The notes: a model not told the origin generated them from the letters alone. A stretch of DNA of 32,594 nucleotides from Cyclobacteriaceae bacterium (GCA_022841475.1 JALHRJ010000051.1:1-32594); one strand, 5' to 3'; positions 6,649 to 16,105 are shown, counted from the first letter of the stretch. Made by a program: numbers and translations.

Positions 6649-7602
6649 ATGAAAAAATTGCTTTTCATCTTTATCTTATTTGTCGCCTTCCTTAATCAGG
6701 CCATGGGACAGGGTTGCAGCGATGCCGGGTTTTGTACCATGGGCGCCATGAAACCTGACCAGCCTTTTAACAAAAAGGTTGCTATAAAATTAAGATCGAT
6801 GGAGATCAGTTATTACCGGGGAACCACCACCACCTCGCCCAAAGTATTTGTGGCTACAGCGGATATGAGTTTCAATATCATAGATAGTAAGACTTTCTTT
6901 CAGGTTAAACTTCCTTATCAAACTGTAGACGGAAATTTTGGAAGTACCGGAGGACTGGGGGATATCTCTCTATGCTTTACACGTAATTTATACGCTTCAG
7001 AAAAGTTTGATGTTGGGTTATCAGTAGGCGGAAAAATTCCTTCGAACGATTCAAATTTGAAAAATGAAGATAACGGATTAGCATTTCCTATGTATTACCA
7101 AACCAGCCTGGGAACGTACGATTTTATAACAGGCATCTCTCTGGTAAATAAAAAATGGCTTTTTGCTACGGGAATTCAACATCCTTTCAATAGCAATGAA
7201 AATGGATTTACCTATGGAGGCTGGATACCTGTTTATCAAGAGGGAAAAGAGGAAGACTACGTACGCACCTATGATCTTGCTTACAAACTGAAGCGTGGTA
7301 CCGATGTCATGCTTAGGGCAGAACGTAACTTTCGTTACGCCCGTTTCAATTTTACGGTAGGATTGTTACCCATTTTTCGAATCACTAAAGACGAAATCAC
7401 AGACCCCAATACCAACCAGCGAATCAAATTGGAAGGGACAACCGGCATGGCTCTTTCCGGGATTGCTACTGCAGGATATAGTTTCAATGTAAAATCAGGT
7501 ATCCGTTTGCTTATGGGCAGAAAGATTACCCAACGAGAAGTGAATCCTGATGGCCTGACCAGAGTAAACGTTTCTACGATTAGTTACTATTATCGATTTT
7601 AA
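6649..7602 (+). CDS. Outer-membrane beta-barrel protein, unknown transport role
   Basis: This 317-residue protein has a signal peptide ending near residue 20 (NQAMGQ) and then GCSDAGFCTMGAMKPDQ, in which two Cys could form a disulfide. The rest alternates polar and aromatic residues in strand-length segments and ends with YYYRF, a terminal Phe typical of outer-membrane barrels. It resembles transporter-type barrels of Bacteroidetes with no known substrate. It starts nine bases after the lipoprotein gene and ends two bases before the TPR-CHAT gene, so the three are very likely one transcript. Confidence 0.75.
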   Translation: MKKLLFIFILFVAFLNQAMGQGCSDAGFCTMGAMKPDQPFNKKVAIKLRSMEISYYRGTTTTSPKVFVATADMSFNIIDSKTFFQVKLPYQTVDGNFGSTGGLGDISLCFTRNLYASEKFDVGLSVGGKIPSNDSNLKNEDNGLAFPMYYQTSLGTYDFITGISLVNKKWLFATGIQHPFNSNENGFTYGGWIPVYQEGKEEDYVRTYDLAYKLKRGTDVMLRAERNFRYARFNFTVGLLPIFRITKDEITDPNTNQRIKLEGTTGMALSGIATAGYSFNVKSGIRLLMGRKITQREVNPDGLTRVNVSTISYYYRF

Positions 7603-7604
7603 TC

Positions 7605-10313
7605 ATGAAACGGATTCTCATTTTTATTGGTCTGCTGATAACCTTTTCTGTTGCCTGGTCGCAGCCTAAAGGCAATGCACCCACGCTCTTTGATCAACTT
7701 GATGAACTTCTGTTTGATTCACACTATGAGGCCGTCATTCAGTTGGTTGATGGAACCAAACCATCCGATGCATTCCAGGAGGTTCTCTTAAAAAATAAAA
7801 AAGCGGAAGCGCTCATTCGGCTCGGCAATTTTGATGTAGCGGATAAATTACTAAAGGAAGCCTCTGACAGAATAAATCAGATAAAGAATCCCGGGTCTTT
7901 GGAAGCCATCACACAAACCAATCTGGGGTTTCTTTATCTCAATCAAGGTAAAAATGATTTAGCATTAGAAACATTGACCACGGCAGTAAGTACATTACAA
8001 GGTAGTGGCAATAGCCTCGAGAGCGCCCAGGCCCTCGCCTATCTGGGTCAGGTTTACGTAACCACTGGAAAGTATTCGCAAGCCACTGAACAATTGTTAA
8101 TGGCCTTATCGCTTAGGCAAGATAAGTTACCGGATACACATGAATTGATAGCTGCCTCCTACAACGATTTAGGTTTTGCTTATAATCAACTTGACGCAGA
8201 TAAATCACTGGACTACTATGAACAAGCTGCCGCGATGTATGAAAAACTTCACGGCAAGGATCACCCAAAAATGGCTATTGCCAATACGAATCTGGGGCGG
8301 GCGTATTATTCGCTGGAATTATACGGTGATGCTATCAATTACTTCGAGGCAGCACTTACCATCTGGGAAAAAATTCATAAGCAGGCACACCCATCACAGG
8401 CATTTGTTTTAACTAATCTTGGGCAAACCTATGCCAAACTAAATGATCTCAAGGCTTCCATTGGCTATTACGAAAGAGCTCTTGCGATTTATATAGCATC
8501 GCAAGGAAAAAAACATCCTGATGTCGCCTATACCTACAATTTGATTGGCAATACCTTCAAGTCGCAGGATAAATATGATAGTGCGCTAATGAATTATCAA
8601 AACGCTATGATTGCCAACGTGAGCGATTTCAGTTCTCAGGACTTTAGTACTAATCCATCTTTTGAAAACTACTATAACGGCAACGTGTTGTTGTATTCCC
8701 TGATGTACAAGGCACAGGCACTGGAAGCGCGACACTTGGGCAAAACTCTTAAGTTGACTGACCTTACACTTGGGCTTTCCACCCTTCAGGTATGCGATAA
8801 GCTAATTGATAAATTAAGACAACAAACCACCAATGAATCGGATAAAATTACCTTAGGGGCTATTGCCAATGAAATATATGCCGATGGCGTTCGAATCTCA
8901 TACTTGCTGAGCGATGTTTCTTTTCGGGATCGGAAAATCTATCGGGAACAATCTTTCTATTTTGCTGAAAAAAGTAAGTCAGCAGTTTTACAGGAAGCCA
9001 TTTCCGATGCCAATGCGAAGTCCTTTGCCAATATTCCCCCTGAATTGATTGAGGAAGAAAAAAGCTTAAAATCAGCGATGGCGTTAGTGACTCAAAAACT
9101 TGCGCAAAAGCCATCGGAAGATGAAGAGAAGTACTTACGTGAAACTGCCTTTCATTTAAATCAAAGTTATAGCGAGTTTATTAATCAAATGGAAAAGAAA
9201 TACCCCGAGTATTTCAATTTAAAATTTAATTCCGCTACCCCCTCTATTGAGCAAATGCAAGATTTATTGGACGCACAAACGTCACTGATAAGTTATTTTA
9301 TTGACGAGAAAGATAGCCGGTTATACACTTACCTGATTACCCAAAAGAATTTCACCATCTCAAATCAAAACCTGCCTGCTGACTACGATAAATTTTTAAG
9401 CGGCTTTAGAAACAGTTTGTATTTTCAGGAAGAGAAGGCATTTATACTAACCTCCAGAAATCTCTTCAAGTTATTAATACCAAAAGGAATTCCTGCTTCC
9501 ACAAAAAATCTTGTTTTATTGCCATCAGGCCGAATGAGCATCATTCCCTTCGAGGCCTTACTGACTAAAAATATAAAAGACCCACAAACACCGTTTGATC
9601 AATTACCTTACCTGTTAAAAAAATATAGTGTCCGTTACGAATTCTCAGCAGGTTTGTTACTTCAAAAGAAGAACAAACCAACTTCTGCCATCACCTCTGC
9701 AAAGTTGTTAGCTCCCATTTCATTTCCGGAAAAAGATAATCTTAACAATCTACCTGGCACGGAGAAAGAAGTGATGGAAATACAAACTTTATTTAAAGGA
9801 CAAAATATTGCGTGTGAAGTATTGACTCAAAAGAAAGCCAGTGAAACGGCTATTAAGGATGAAAACCTCAAAGACTTTTCGCTTGTACATTTTGCCACGC
9901 ATGGTATTGTAGACGAAGATAATCCTGAGTTATCACGAATTTTTCTGCAAAGTGATTCAGAGGCTGAAGATGGCAATCTCTTCTCCGGAGAAATTTACAA
10001 CCTTCACCTGAATGCAGATTTGGTAACCTTGTCAGCTTGTCAAACCGGTTTAGGAAAAATCTCAAAAGGTGAAGGGGTAATAGGTTTATCGAGGGCGCTT
10101 GTCTATGCCGGAGCCAAAAATATCATTGTTTCTTTTTGGAGTGTGGCTGATGAATCAACAGCCGAACTCATGATGAATTTCTATCAGATTATTCTTCAAA
10201 ACAAGAACACTGACTTTACTGAAGGTTTGAGGGAAGCAAAGTTGGATTTACTTAAAAATGGAAAATATGCTGCCCCGTATTATTGGGCTCCGTTTATTTT
10301 AATTGGATTTTAA
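7605..10313 (+). CDS. Exported TPR-CHAT protein (caspase-like)
   Basis: This 902-residue protein has a signal peptide (MKRILIFIGLLITFSVAWSQ), about seven TPR units over roughly residues 95-340 (for example TNLGRAYYSLELYGDAINYF), a helical linker and a C-terminal CHAT domain at about 590-902. The caspase-type dyad is present: His766 in HFATHG and Cys812 in LSACQTGLG. CHAT domains are related to caspases, and some act as proteases in defence or developmental systems. An exported version would act in the periplasm or at the surface. The partner genes (barrel, discoidin lipoprotein) suggest a surface-linked system. The protease activity is inferred from the intact dyad. The substrate is unknown. 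Confidence 0.88.
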   Translation: MKRILIFIGLLITFSVAWSQPKGNAPTLFDQLDELLFDSHYEAVIQLVDGTKPSDAFQEVLLKNKKAEALIRLGNFDVADKLLKEASDRINQIKNPGSLEAITQTNLGFLYLNQGKNDLALETLTTAVSTLQGSGNSLESAQALAYLGQVYVTTGKYSQATEQLLMALSLRQDKLPDTHELIAASYNDLGFAYNQLDADKSLDYYEQAAAMYEKLHGKDHPKMAIANTNLGRAYYSLELYGDAINYFEAALTIWEKIHKQAHPSQAFVLTNLGQTYAKLNDLKASIGYYERALAIYIASQGKKHPDVAYTYNLIGNTFKSQDKYDSALMNYQNAMIANVSDFSSQDFSTNPSFENYYNGNVLLYSLMYKAQALEARHLGKTLKLTDLTLGLSTLQVCDKLIDKLRQQTTNESDKITLGAIANEIYADGVRISYLLSDVSFRDRKIYREQSFYFAEKSKSAVLQEAISDANAKSFANIPPELIEEEKSLKSAMALVTQKLAQKPSEDEEKYLRETAFHLNQSYSEFINQMEKKYPEYFNLKFNSATPSIEQMQDLLDAQTSLISYFIDEKDSRLYTYLITQKNFTISNQNLPADYDKFLSGFRNSLYFQEEKAFILTSRNLFKLLIPKGIPASTKNLVLLPSGRMSIIPFEALLTKNIKDPQTPFDQLPYLLKKYSVRYEFSAGLLLQKKNKPTSAITSAKLLAPISFPEKDNLNNLPGTEKEVMEIQTLFKGQNIACEVLTQKKASETAIKDENLKDFSLVHFATHGIVDEDNPELSRIFLQSDSEAEDGNLFSGEIYNLHLNADLVTLSACQTGLGKISKGEGVIGLSRALVYAGAKNIIVSFWSVADESTAELMMNFYQIILQNKNTDFTEGLREAKLDLLKNGKYAAPYYWAPFILIGF

Positions 10314-10337
10314 GGGCAAAATAGCAGGCAAAAAAAT

Positions 10338-10394
10338 AACCTGACCCCTCGGCAAATAGAAGCAAAACTATTTGCTGTCAAGGTCAGGTTTTAC
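10338..10394 (+). terminator. Two-tier hairpin between the TPR-CHAT gene and pcm
   Basis: The outer stem is AACCTGACC (10338-10346) with GGTCAGGTT (10382-10390). The inner stem is GCAAATAG (10352-10359) with CTATTTGC (10368-10375). Only a short T-run follows. It most likely ends the CHAT operon, but the two stacked stems and the long internal loops would also suit a structured RNA. Confidence 0.55.
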
Positions 10395-10543
10395 ACAGTT
10401 ATAACGCTATGGCAAAATAGAATTTACTGTGCTTTAGAGAACCCCAAAGTAGGGGCTTGAGTTTCAAATTTCCTAAAGATTTTCTAAAACTTTGTTTCCC
10501 CCTAAAAAATGGCGTTTTTAGCGCTAAAATCAAGTTTCACCAA

Positions 10544-11191
10544 ATGATTGAGGACAATTACCGGCAGCGCGGATTGCGCAATAAATTGGTAAAAAAACTG
10601 CTGGAAAAGGGCATTTCTGACGGGCGCGTTTTGGCCGCAATCGGGAAAGTGCCCCGCCATGCGTTTTTTGACGATGCGCTGCTGGTCCATGCGTATGAGG
10701 ACAAGGCCTTTCCCATTGGTGAAGGTCAGACCATTTCTCAGCCCTATACGGTTGCTTTCCAGACGGAAAAGCTAAAAATTAAGCCCGGTGATAAAGTGTT
10801 GGAGATCGGTACCGGTTCTGGCTATCAGGCCGCCATTTTACTGGAAATGGGTGCGAAAGTCTATTCTATAGAATATAATCGAAAACTATATGACAGAACC
10901 AGAGACTTCCTACCCACCCTCGGTTACAAACCTTATTTCTTTTTTGGGGATGGCTCGAAGGGAATTCCTGCCAAAGCTCCGTATGATAAAATTATTGTGA
11001 CTGCCGGGGCCCCGGTTGTACCTGCAGCCCTTACCGATCAGTTAGCGGAAGGTGGTGTTCTTCTTATCCCTGTCGGGGATCGTGAAAAACAAAAAATGCT
11101 GCGGATAACAAAAACTAAAGACAAACTTAAGACAGAGGAGTTTGACTTTTTTGCGTTCGTGCCGCTGTTAGGTGAGCAAGGTTGGAAGTAA
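10544..11191 (+). CDS. pcm: Protein-L-isoaspartate O-methyltransferase
   Basis: This 215-residue protein is counted from the ATG giving MIEDNYRQRGLRNKLV. The frame is open upstream to a TTG at 10457, but family members begin near the chosen ATG. The motifs are HAFFDDALLVHAYEDKAFPI, GEGQTISQPYTVAFQ and the SAM-binding VLEIGTGSGYQAAIL. The enzyme methylates isoaspartyl residues in damaged proteins using S-adenosylmethionine. The length is typical. Its last 24 bases overlap the end of thrC on the other strand. Confidence 0.92.
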   Translation: MIEDNYRQRGLRNKLVKKLLEKGISDGRVLAAIGKVPRHAFFDDALLVHAYEDKAFPIGEGQTISQPYTVAFQTEKLKIKPGDKVLEIGTGSGYQAAILLEMGAKVYSIEYNRKLYDRTRDFLPTLGYKPYFFFGDGSKGIPAKAPYDKIIVTAGAPVVPAALTDQLAEGGVLLIPVGDREKQKMLRITKTKDKLKTEEFDFFAFVPLLGEQGWK

Positions 11192-12469
11192 TGATTTGAA
11201 CTCAGAAAAGTTGACAGAAATTGAAATTGATTTTTTCTCGCCTTTCATAAATTCTTGAAGGCGTGGTGGTAGCTCAACCTGTTGTTGAATAGCTTTTTCA
11301 ACCACGTCTCTGAACTTGGCCGGATGAGCTGTCTCTAAAAATACTCCTGCATAGCCAGAATTGTTTTGCAAGTACTCTTTCAATCCCAGGTACCCTACTG
11401 CCCCATGTGGATCTAAAACATATCCGGTGTTTTTAAAAACCGATTGCATGGCACTTCGTGTTGAATCGTCTGTAAAATAATAACCATAAATATCCTTCGA
11501 GAGTTTTTCGAAATCATGATCATACAATTCAAGCATACGTGCAAAGTTGCTGGGGTTACCTACATCCATCGCATTGCTGATCGTTTGTTGTGAATTTCGC
11601 GGCTTAAAAAATTTTGTGGCCAGGTATTCGGGAACAACATCATTGATATTCGTAACAGCCAAAAACTTTTGAATTGGTAAACCCATTCTTTTGGCCATGA
11701 GTCCGGCAGTCAGGTTACCAAAATTTCCACTGGGTACAGAAATCACCACTTGCTTTTCGCTTTGTTTAAGTTGGGCGTAGGCATAGAAGTAATAAAATGA
11801 TTGCGGAATCAATCGAGCAATGTTGATGGAGTTGGCTGAAGTCAGAAATAATGAACTCTTAAGTTGTTCGTCAACAAACGCTGCTTTTACCAACCGCTGA
11901 CAATCATCAAACGTTCCGGCCACTTCCAGAGAAGTAATATTTCCACCCAGTGTAGTAAATTGTTTTTCCTGAATTTCACTGACTTTGCCTGAGGGATAAA
12001 GCACCACTACGCGGGTACCTGGAACATTAAAAAATGCATTGGCTACCGCGCTACCTGTATCGCCTGATGTTGCTACAAGAATCGTTATCTCTTTGCTTTG
12101 TTGCCGGGCAAAATATCCAAGGAGACCAGATAAAAACCGGGCACCGAAATCCTTAAAGGCTAAAGTTGGACCATGGAATAACTCTAATGCATAAACATTA
12201 TCAACGGGCACGAGAGGCGCATCAAACTGAATTGTATGATCAATAATTTTCCGCAACTCTGCTACGGGAATATCATCACCGATCAGATTCTTTGCGACTT
12301 CATAACCTATTTCTCTAAAAGATTTTTCTGGCAATGATTCAAAGAAGGAAGTCGGCAATACAGGAATGTATTCAGGCATGTACAATCCATTATCAGGCGC
12401 AAGGCCGTTGATAACCGCTTCCCTTAAACTAACCCTGACAGACTTATCATTTGTACTATAGTATTTCAT
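11168..12469 (-). CDS. thrC: Threonine synthase
   Basis: This 433-residue protein begins MKYYSTNDKSVRVSLREAV. It has the PLP-lysine motif HGPTLAFKDFGARF and the phosphate-binding stretch ATSGDTGSAVANAF. It converts O-phosphohomoserine to threonine, the last step of the pathway. It is the third gene of the minus-strand thr operon, 14 bases after thrB. Its 3' end overlaps pcm convergently by 24 bases, leaving no room for a terminator between them. Confidence 0.95.
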   Translation of the reverse strand: MKYYSTNDKSVRVSLREAVINGLAPDNGLYMPEYIPVLPTSFFESLPEKSFREIGYEVAKNLIGDDIPVAELRKIIDHTIQFDAPLVPVDNVYALELFHGPTLAFKDFGARFLSGLLGYFARQQSKEITILVATSGDTGSAVANAFFNVPGTRVVVLYPSGKVSEIQEKQFTTLGGNITSLEVAGTFDDCQRLVKAAFVDEQLKSSLFLTSANSINIARLIPQSFYYFYAYAQLKQSEKQVVISVPSGNFGNLTAGLMAKRMGLPIQKFLAVTNINDVVPEYLATKFFKPRNSQQTISNAMDVGNPSNFARMLELYDHDFEKLSKDIYGYYFTDDSTRSAMQSVFKNTGYVLDPHGAVGYLGLKEYLQNNSGYAGVFLETAHPAKFRDVVEKAIQQQVELPPRLQEFMKGEKKSISISVNFSEFKSLLPTLLT

Positions 12470-12483
12470 TTATTCTGCGATGA

Positions 12484-13416
12484 TTAATCCGGAAGAATCC
12501 GGGCTCCCTCCTGATTAACTTTTGAAACATATACATCCGACTGCAACTTATGTTTTAAGAACTCTTGTTGCATGGCATTGCCTGTTGCTACTGCGTGAGC
12601 TTCATTTTCACTTAGCGCAAAGATGGTAGGGCCTGATCCCGAAATACCACACCCCAACGCACCAGATTCTATAGCCACTTTTCTAAGATTATTAAAACCC
12701 GGAATAAATGCAGATCGGATTGGCTCTGCGATAACATCTTTCAAGGATCGGCCAATCAATGCATAATCCGGTTTGGTAAGTCCGATCATAAGTCCGGCAA
12801 TATTCCCACTTTGAGTGATAACATCCTTCAATGCCAGTGATTGCCGAAGGACTCTGCGTGAATCTTCAGTCTTTAGTTCAAGATGTGGATGCACCAATGT
12901 GCAGTACAATTTTTCAGTGGTAGAAATCTTCACAACATCCAAAGGTTGGTAGTCACGCACTAATACAAAACCACCTAACAAGGAAGGCGCAACATTATCT
13001 GCATGGGCTGATCCGCAAGCAATGCGTTCTGCTTCCATCGCATGCGCCACCAATTGCTCTCGCGTAAATGGGTTACCCATCAGGTGATTGATGGCTACCA
13101 ATCCAGCAACTCCACTGGCAGCGCTGGATCCCATACCACTACCTAACGGAAGATTTTTTATTAACTCAATATCAACACCTTGTTCTTTTCCTAAGCTCTT
13201 TAAAAATGAAATAACTGCAACGCCTGCAGTATTTCTGTCTGCTTCTCTCGGAAGTTTGCCCCCATCCCCCGTAATAGACGTAATCTTAATTAGGGCATCA
13301 TCACGCAGCGTAAGTTTAACTTCGTCACCTGGTGCATCCACTGCAAAGCCCAGAATATCAAAACCACAACACACGTTGGCTACCGTAGCGGGGGCAAAAG
13401 CTCTGATTGATTTCAT
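12484..13416 (-). CDS. thrB: Homoserine kinase
   Basis: This 310-residue GHMP-family kinase begins MKSIRAFAPATVANVCCGFD. The ATP-binding motif LPLGSGMGSSAASGVAG is complete. The C-terminal GCGISGSGPTIFAL segment is the third GHMP motif. It phosphorylates homoserine for threonine synthase. It lies eight bases after thrA and 14 before thrC in one operon. Confidence 0.95.
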   Translation of the reverse strand: MKSIRAFAPATVANVCCGFDILGFAVDAPGDEVKLTLRDDALIKITSITGDGGKLPREADRNTAGVAVISFLKSLGKEQGVDIELIKNLPLGSGMGSSAASGVAGLVAINHLMGNPFTREQLVAHAMEAERIACGSAHADNVAPSLLGGFVLVRDYQPLDVVKISTTEKLYCTLVHPHLELKTEDSRRVLRQSLALKDVITQSGNIAGLMIGLTKPDYALIGRSLKDVIAEPIRSAFIPGFNNLRKVAIESGALGCGISGSGPTIFALSENEAHAVATGNAMQQEFLKHKLQSDVYVSKVNQEGARILPD

Positions 13417-13424
13417 TTCAATTA

Positions 13425-15881
13425 CTACGCATTTATATAACTTCCGATTCTAATAATATCCGCAAAGACTCCGGCCGCAGTAACTTCCGCACCAGCACCC
13501 GGACCACGAATTACCATCGGGCGTTCATGATATCGTTCTGTTGTTAGCAAGATAATATTGTCACTTCCAGCCAAAGAATAAAACGGATGCTGGTCATTCA
13601 CCGAACCTAATCGAATACTGGCTTTACCGTTTTCCAAAACAGCCATGTACCGTAGTTTTTCCTTGCGGGATTCGGCTTCTGCCCTGAGTTTTTCAAACGC
13701 GGCATCGTGCCTGGCCAGCTTTTCAAAAAAGACTTCAATATCCATCGTACCCTGACAATCTGTAGGCACAAGATTTTCAACCTGAATGTCATCCAGTTCA
13801 AGTGATAGTCCGGCCTCCCTGGAAAGGATTAAAACTTTACGGGCTACATCCATGCCATTAAGATCATCGCGGGGATCTGGTTCTGTGTAACCTTTCTCCT
13901 TCGCTTGTTTTACCACTTCACTGAACTTATCACCTGCTTTGAATGAACTGAAAATATAATTCAAGGTGCCACTTAATACAGCTTCAATGCCGATTACTTT
14001 ATCACCGCTAATCAGCAAATCATTGAGTGTATTGATAACCGGCAAGCCTGCACCCACATTCGTCTCATACAAAAACTTAACCCCCCGTTTAAACGCTGCA
14101 GATTTTAAAGTCTGGTATTGTTTATAAGACCCGGAGTTTGCCTTTTTATTAGGTGTGACAATAGAAATGTTGGAAGCCAGAATGGATTCATAATACCCAA
14201 TCACTTCTTCGCTGGAGGTGCAATCCACGAAAATACTATTGGATAAGTTCATGGAGTTCATTGTGCCGAAGAATGTGTTCAGATTCATTTCTTCACCTGT
14301 GTCGTGCATTTGCAAGAATGCTTTGTCTAACGTTAATCCGTCTTCAGCAAAAAGCATCTTCTTACTGTTCGCGATCCCTACTACCTGAACCTCTAAGTGA
14401 TTTTGTTTGGCCAACTGATCAAATTGTTTTTGGATCATAGCCAGCAGCGACTTACCGATAAGTCCGGTACCTACCAGGAAAACGTTAAGCACTTTTCTAT
14501 CAGAAAGAAAAAATGCTTCATGCAAAATATTCAAGGCCTTGGCAATATCCTGTTCATGAACCACGGCCGAGATATTAAGCTCACTGGAACCCTGAGCAAT
14601 GGCATTGATATTGATTCCACTCTTACCCAACGCACTAAACATCCGACCACTGGTGCCAGGATTGTGTTTCATATTTTCACCCACAATAGCGACAATAGCC
14701 AAATTTTCTTCCACCTTAACCTCATCCATCTCCCGATTACGGATCTCGTAAACAAATTCTTTTTCAATTGCTGCCTTGGCATAATTTGTCCTGGAGCCTT
14801 CAATCGCAAAACAAATCGAATGCTCAGAGGACGCCTGGCTTATCAGAATGACACTTATATTTTCTTTTGCCAGAGTACCAAACAAACGCATGGATACCCC
14901 AACCACGCCCATTAAGCCGCTTCCCTGAACACTTAACAAGCTAATTTTATCCATGGATGAGATACCTTTAATGATCAGGTTCTTTCCGTTGGATTTTTCA
15001 CTGATTAATGTTCCCTGAAACGCTGGGTTAAACGTATTCTTAATCCTGATAGGAATTCTGTTAATCATGGCCGGTTGCATGGTAGCCGGAAAAATTACCT
15101 TTGCTCCGAAGTGCGATAATTCCATCGCTTCTTCATAGGTCATCTCCTTCACGGTAAATGCCTTTTTCACTTTACGTGGATCAGCCGTCATCATGCCATC
15201 CACATCGGTCCAGATTTCAAGAGATCTTGCTTTCAATGCACCCGCAAATATGGCAGCCGTATAGTCTGATCCACTTCGCCCTATGGTAGTTGTTTCCCCT
15301 GAGGCTGAGGATCCAATGAATCCGGTTATCACCTGAAGATTAGTATTGTTAGTAAAATGTTCAGCAATCAGTTTATTGGTTGTTTCAAATTCAATGCGGG
15401 CATTTCCAAACTGATTGTTGGTTCGGATAATTTTCCGTGTATCCAAAAACTCAGCATCAATAGCTTGCTCTTTCAACGCTTCAGCAATAACATAAGCGGA
15501 AAGTCGCTCACCAAAACTCATAATATAGTCCAGGGTACGGGAAGTTCGCTCTTTCACCAAAAAAACACCGTGCAAAACATCTTCCAATTCATTGAAAGTA
15601 AATTTAACCTGTGCAATGATGCTGCTTTGGCGTTGAATACCGATCAACTCACGAACTGCCTCCAGGTGACGTGCTTCTAAATCTTGTAATTGGATTTTGT
15701 ATTCTATCTTTCCTGCCAAAGCAGCAACGCTCAACGAAATAAGCGTGTCAGTTACACCACCAAAGGCAGAAAAGACAACAGCACATTTTCTTTCCTGTGC
15801 ATAAGGTTTAATTATTTCTATCACCGATCGGATTCTGGAGGGAGTAGCAACAGATGATCCGCCAAACTTTAATACGTTCAT
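13425..15881 (-). CDS. thrA: Bifunctional aspartokinase / homoserine dehydrogenase
   Basis: This 818-residue fusion has an aspartokinase domain at about 1-290 (KFGGSSVATPSRI at the start, GRSGSDYTAAIFAGAL inside), two ACT regulatory domains at about 300-450, and a homoserine dehydrogenase domain at about 460-818. The latter has the NAD(P) loop VFLVGTGLIGKSLL and the conserved segment GTLNYIFSSF. It catalyses the first and third steps from aspartate to homoserine. ThrA enzymes are usually inhibited by threonine through the ACT domains. It heads the operon, preceded by a leader with a Thr/Ile-rich ORF. Confidence 0.96.
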   Translation of the reverse strand: MNVLKFGGSSVATPSRIRSVIEIIKPYAQERKCAVVFSAFGGVTDTLISLSVAALAGKIEYKIQLQDLEARHLEAVRELIGIQRQSSIIAQVKFTFNELEDVLHGVFLVKERTSRTLDYIMSFGERLSAYVIAEALKEQAIDAEFLDTRKIIRTNNQFGNARIEFETTNKLIAEHFTNNTNLQVITGFIGSSASGETTTIGRSGSDYTAAIFAGALKARSLEIWTDVDGMMTADPRKVKKAFTVKEMTYEEAMELSHFGAKVIFPATMQPAMINRIPIRIKNTFNPAFQGTLISEKSNGKNLIIKGISSMDKISLLSVQGSGLMGVVGVSMRLFGTLAKENISVILISQASSEHSICFAIEGSRTNYAKAAIEKEFVYEIRNREMDEVKVEENLAIVAIVGENMKHNPGTSGRMFSALGKSGININAIAQGSSELNISAVVHEQDIAKALNILHEAFFLSDRKVLNVFLVGTGLIGKSLLAMIQKQFDQLAKQNHLEVQVVGIANSKKMLFAEDGLTLDKAFLQMHDTGEEMNLNTFFGTMNSMNLSNSIFVDCTSSEEVIGYYESILASNISIVTPNKKANSGSYKQYQTLKSAAFKRGVKFLYETNVGAGLPVINTLNDLLISGDKVIGIEAVLSGTLNYIFSSFKAGDKFSEVVKQAKEKGYTEPDPRDDLNGMDVARKVLILSREAGLSLELDDIQVENLVPTDCQGTMDIEVFFEKLARHDAAFEKLRAEAESRKEKLRYMAVLENGKASIRLGSVNDQHPFYSLAGSDNIILLTTERYHERPMVIRGPGAGAEVTAAGVFADIIRIGSYINA

Positions 15882-15903
15882 AATAATTGAGAAGTAAACA
15901 GGT

Positions 15904-15926
15904 CTCTAAAAGGAATACTTTCAGAG
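15904..15926 (-). promoter_or_regulatory. Hairpin in the thr leader
   Basis: On the thr transcript CTCTGAAAG pairs with CTTTTAGAG (one G·U pair) around a five-base loop, 23 bases before the thrA start codon. No poly-U tract follows. It could hide the thrA translation start or form one arm of an attenuator. Confidence 0.45.
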
Positions 15927-15977
15927 GTAATAATTTATTAAGTGAAATATGTCGGAGAAAGGCAGGTATGTCGGGAG

Positions 15978-16073
15978 CTACCCCGTAATAATGGTTGTGG
16001 TCTCAAAAGAAAATGAGCCAGAGAGAAAAGTAAATGTGTTGATACTTAACACGTGCCTTATTATTTCATGCAA
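15978..16073 (-). CDS. Threonine operon leader peptide
   Basis: A short frame ending in TAG at 15978-15980 finishes with Glu-Thr-Thr-Thr-Ile-Ile-Thr-Gly. Possible starts are TTG (complement at 16071-16073, 31 residues) or GTG (16050-16052, 24 residues). Four Thr and two Ile within six codons, about 100 bases upstream of thrA, are what a leader peptide that senses threonyl- and isoleucyl-tRNA should look like. The thr operon leader of enteric bacteria uses the same residues. The alternative ATG here is out of frame and closes after two codons. The start is therefore the weak point. The Thr/Ile run and its position are the strong evidence. Confidence 0.65.
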   Translation of the reverse strand: MHEIIRHVLSINTFTFLSGSFSFETTTIITG

Positions 16074-16097
16074 TAAGCAAAGAGACTACGGGTATTG

Positions 16098-16105
16098 CAA
16101 AGTTT
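16098..16105 (-). promoter_or_regulatory. Possible thr operon -7 element
   Basis: The minus strand reads AAACTTTG, one base off TAnnTTTG, upstream of the leader ORF. No clear TTG was found at the right distance, so support is modest. Confidence 0.35.

Noticed and set aside
10457..10543. N-terminal extension of pcm from a TTG
   Set aside because: The extension is unlike the family, and the ATG at 10544 gives the normal length.
13607..15680. Several ORFs inside thrA on both strands
   Set aside because: They are shadows of the 818-residue thrA frame, which has complete domain motifs.
16062..16069. ATG as start of the thr leader peptide
   Set aside because: This ATG is followed by AAA and a stop, in a different frame from the Thr/Ile run.
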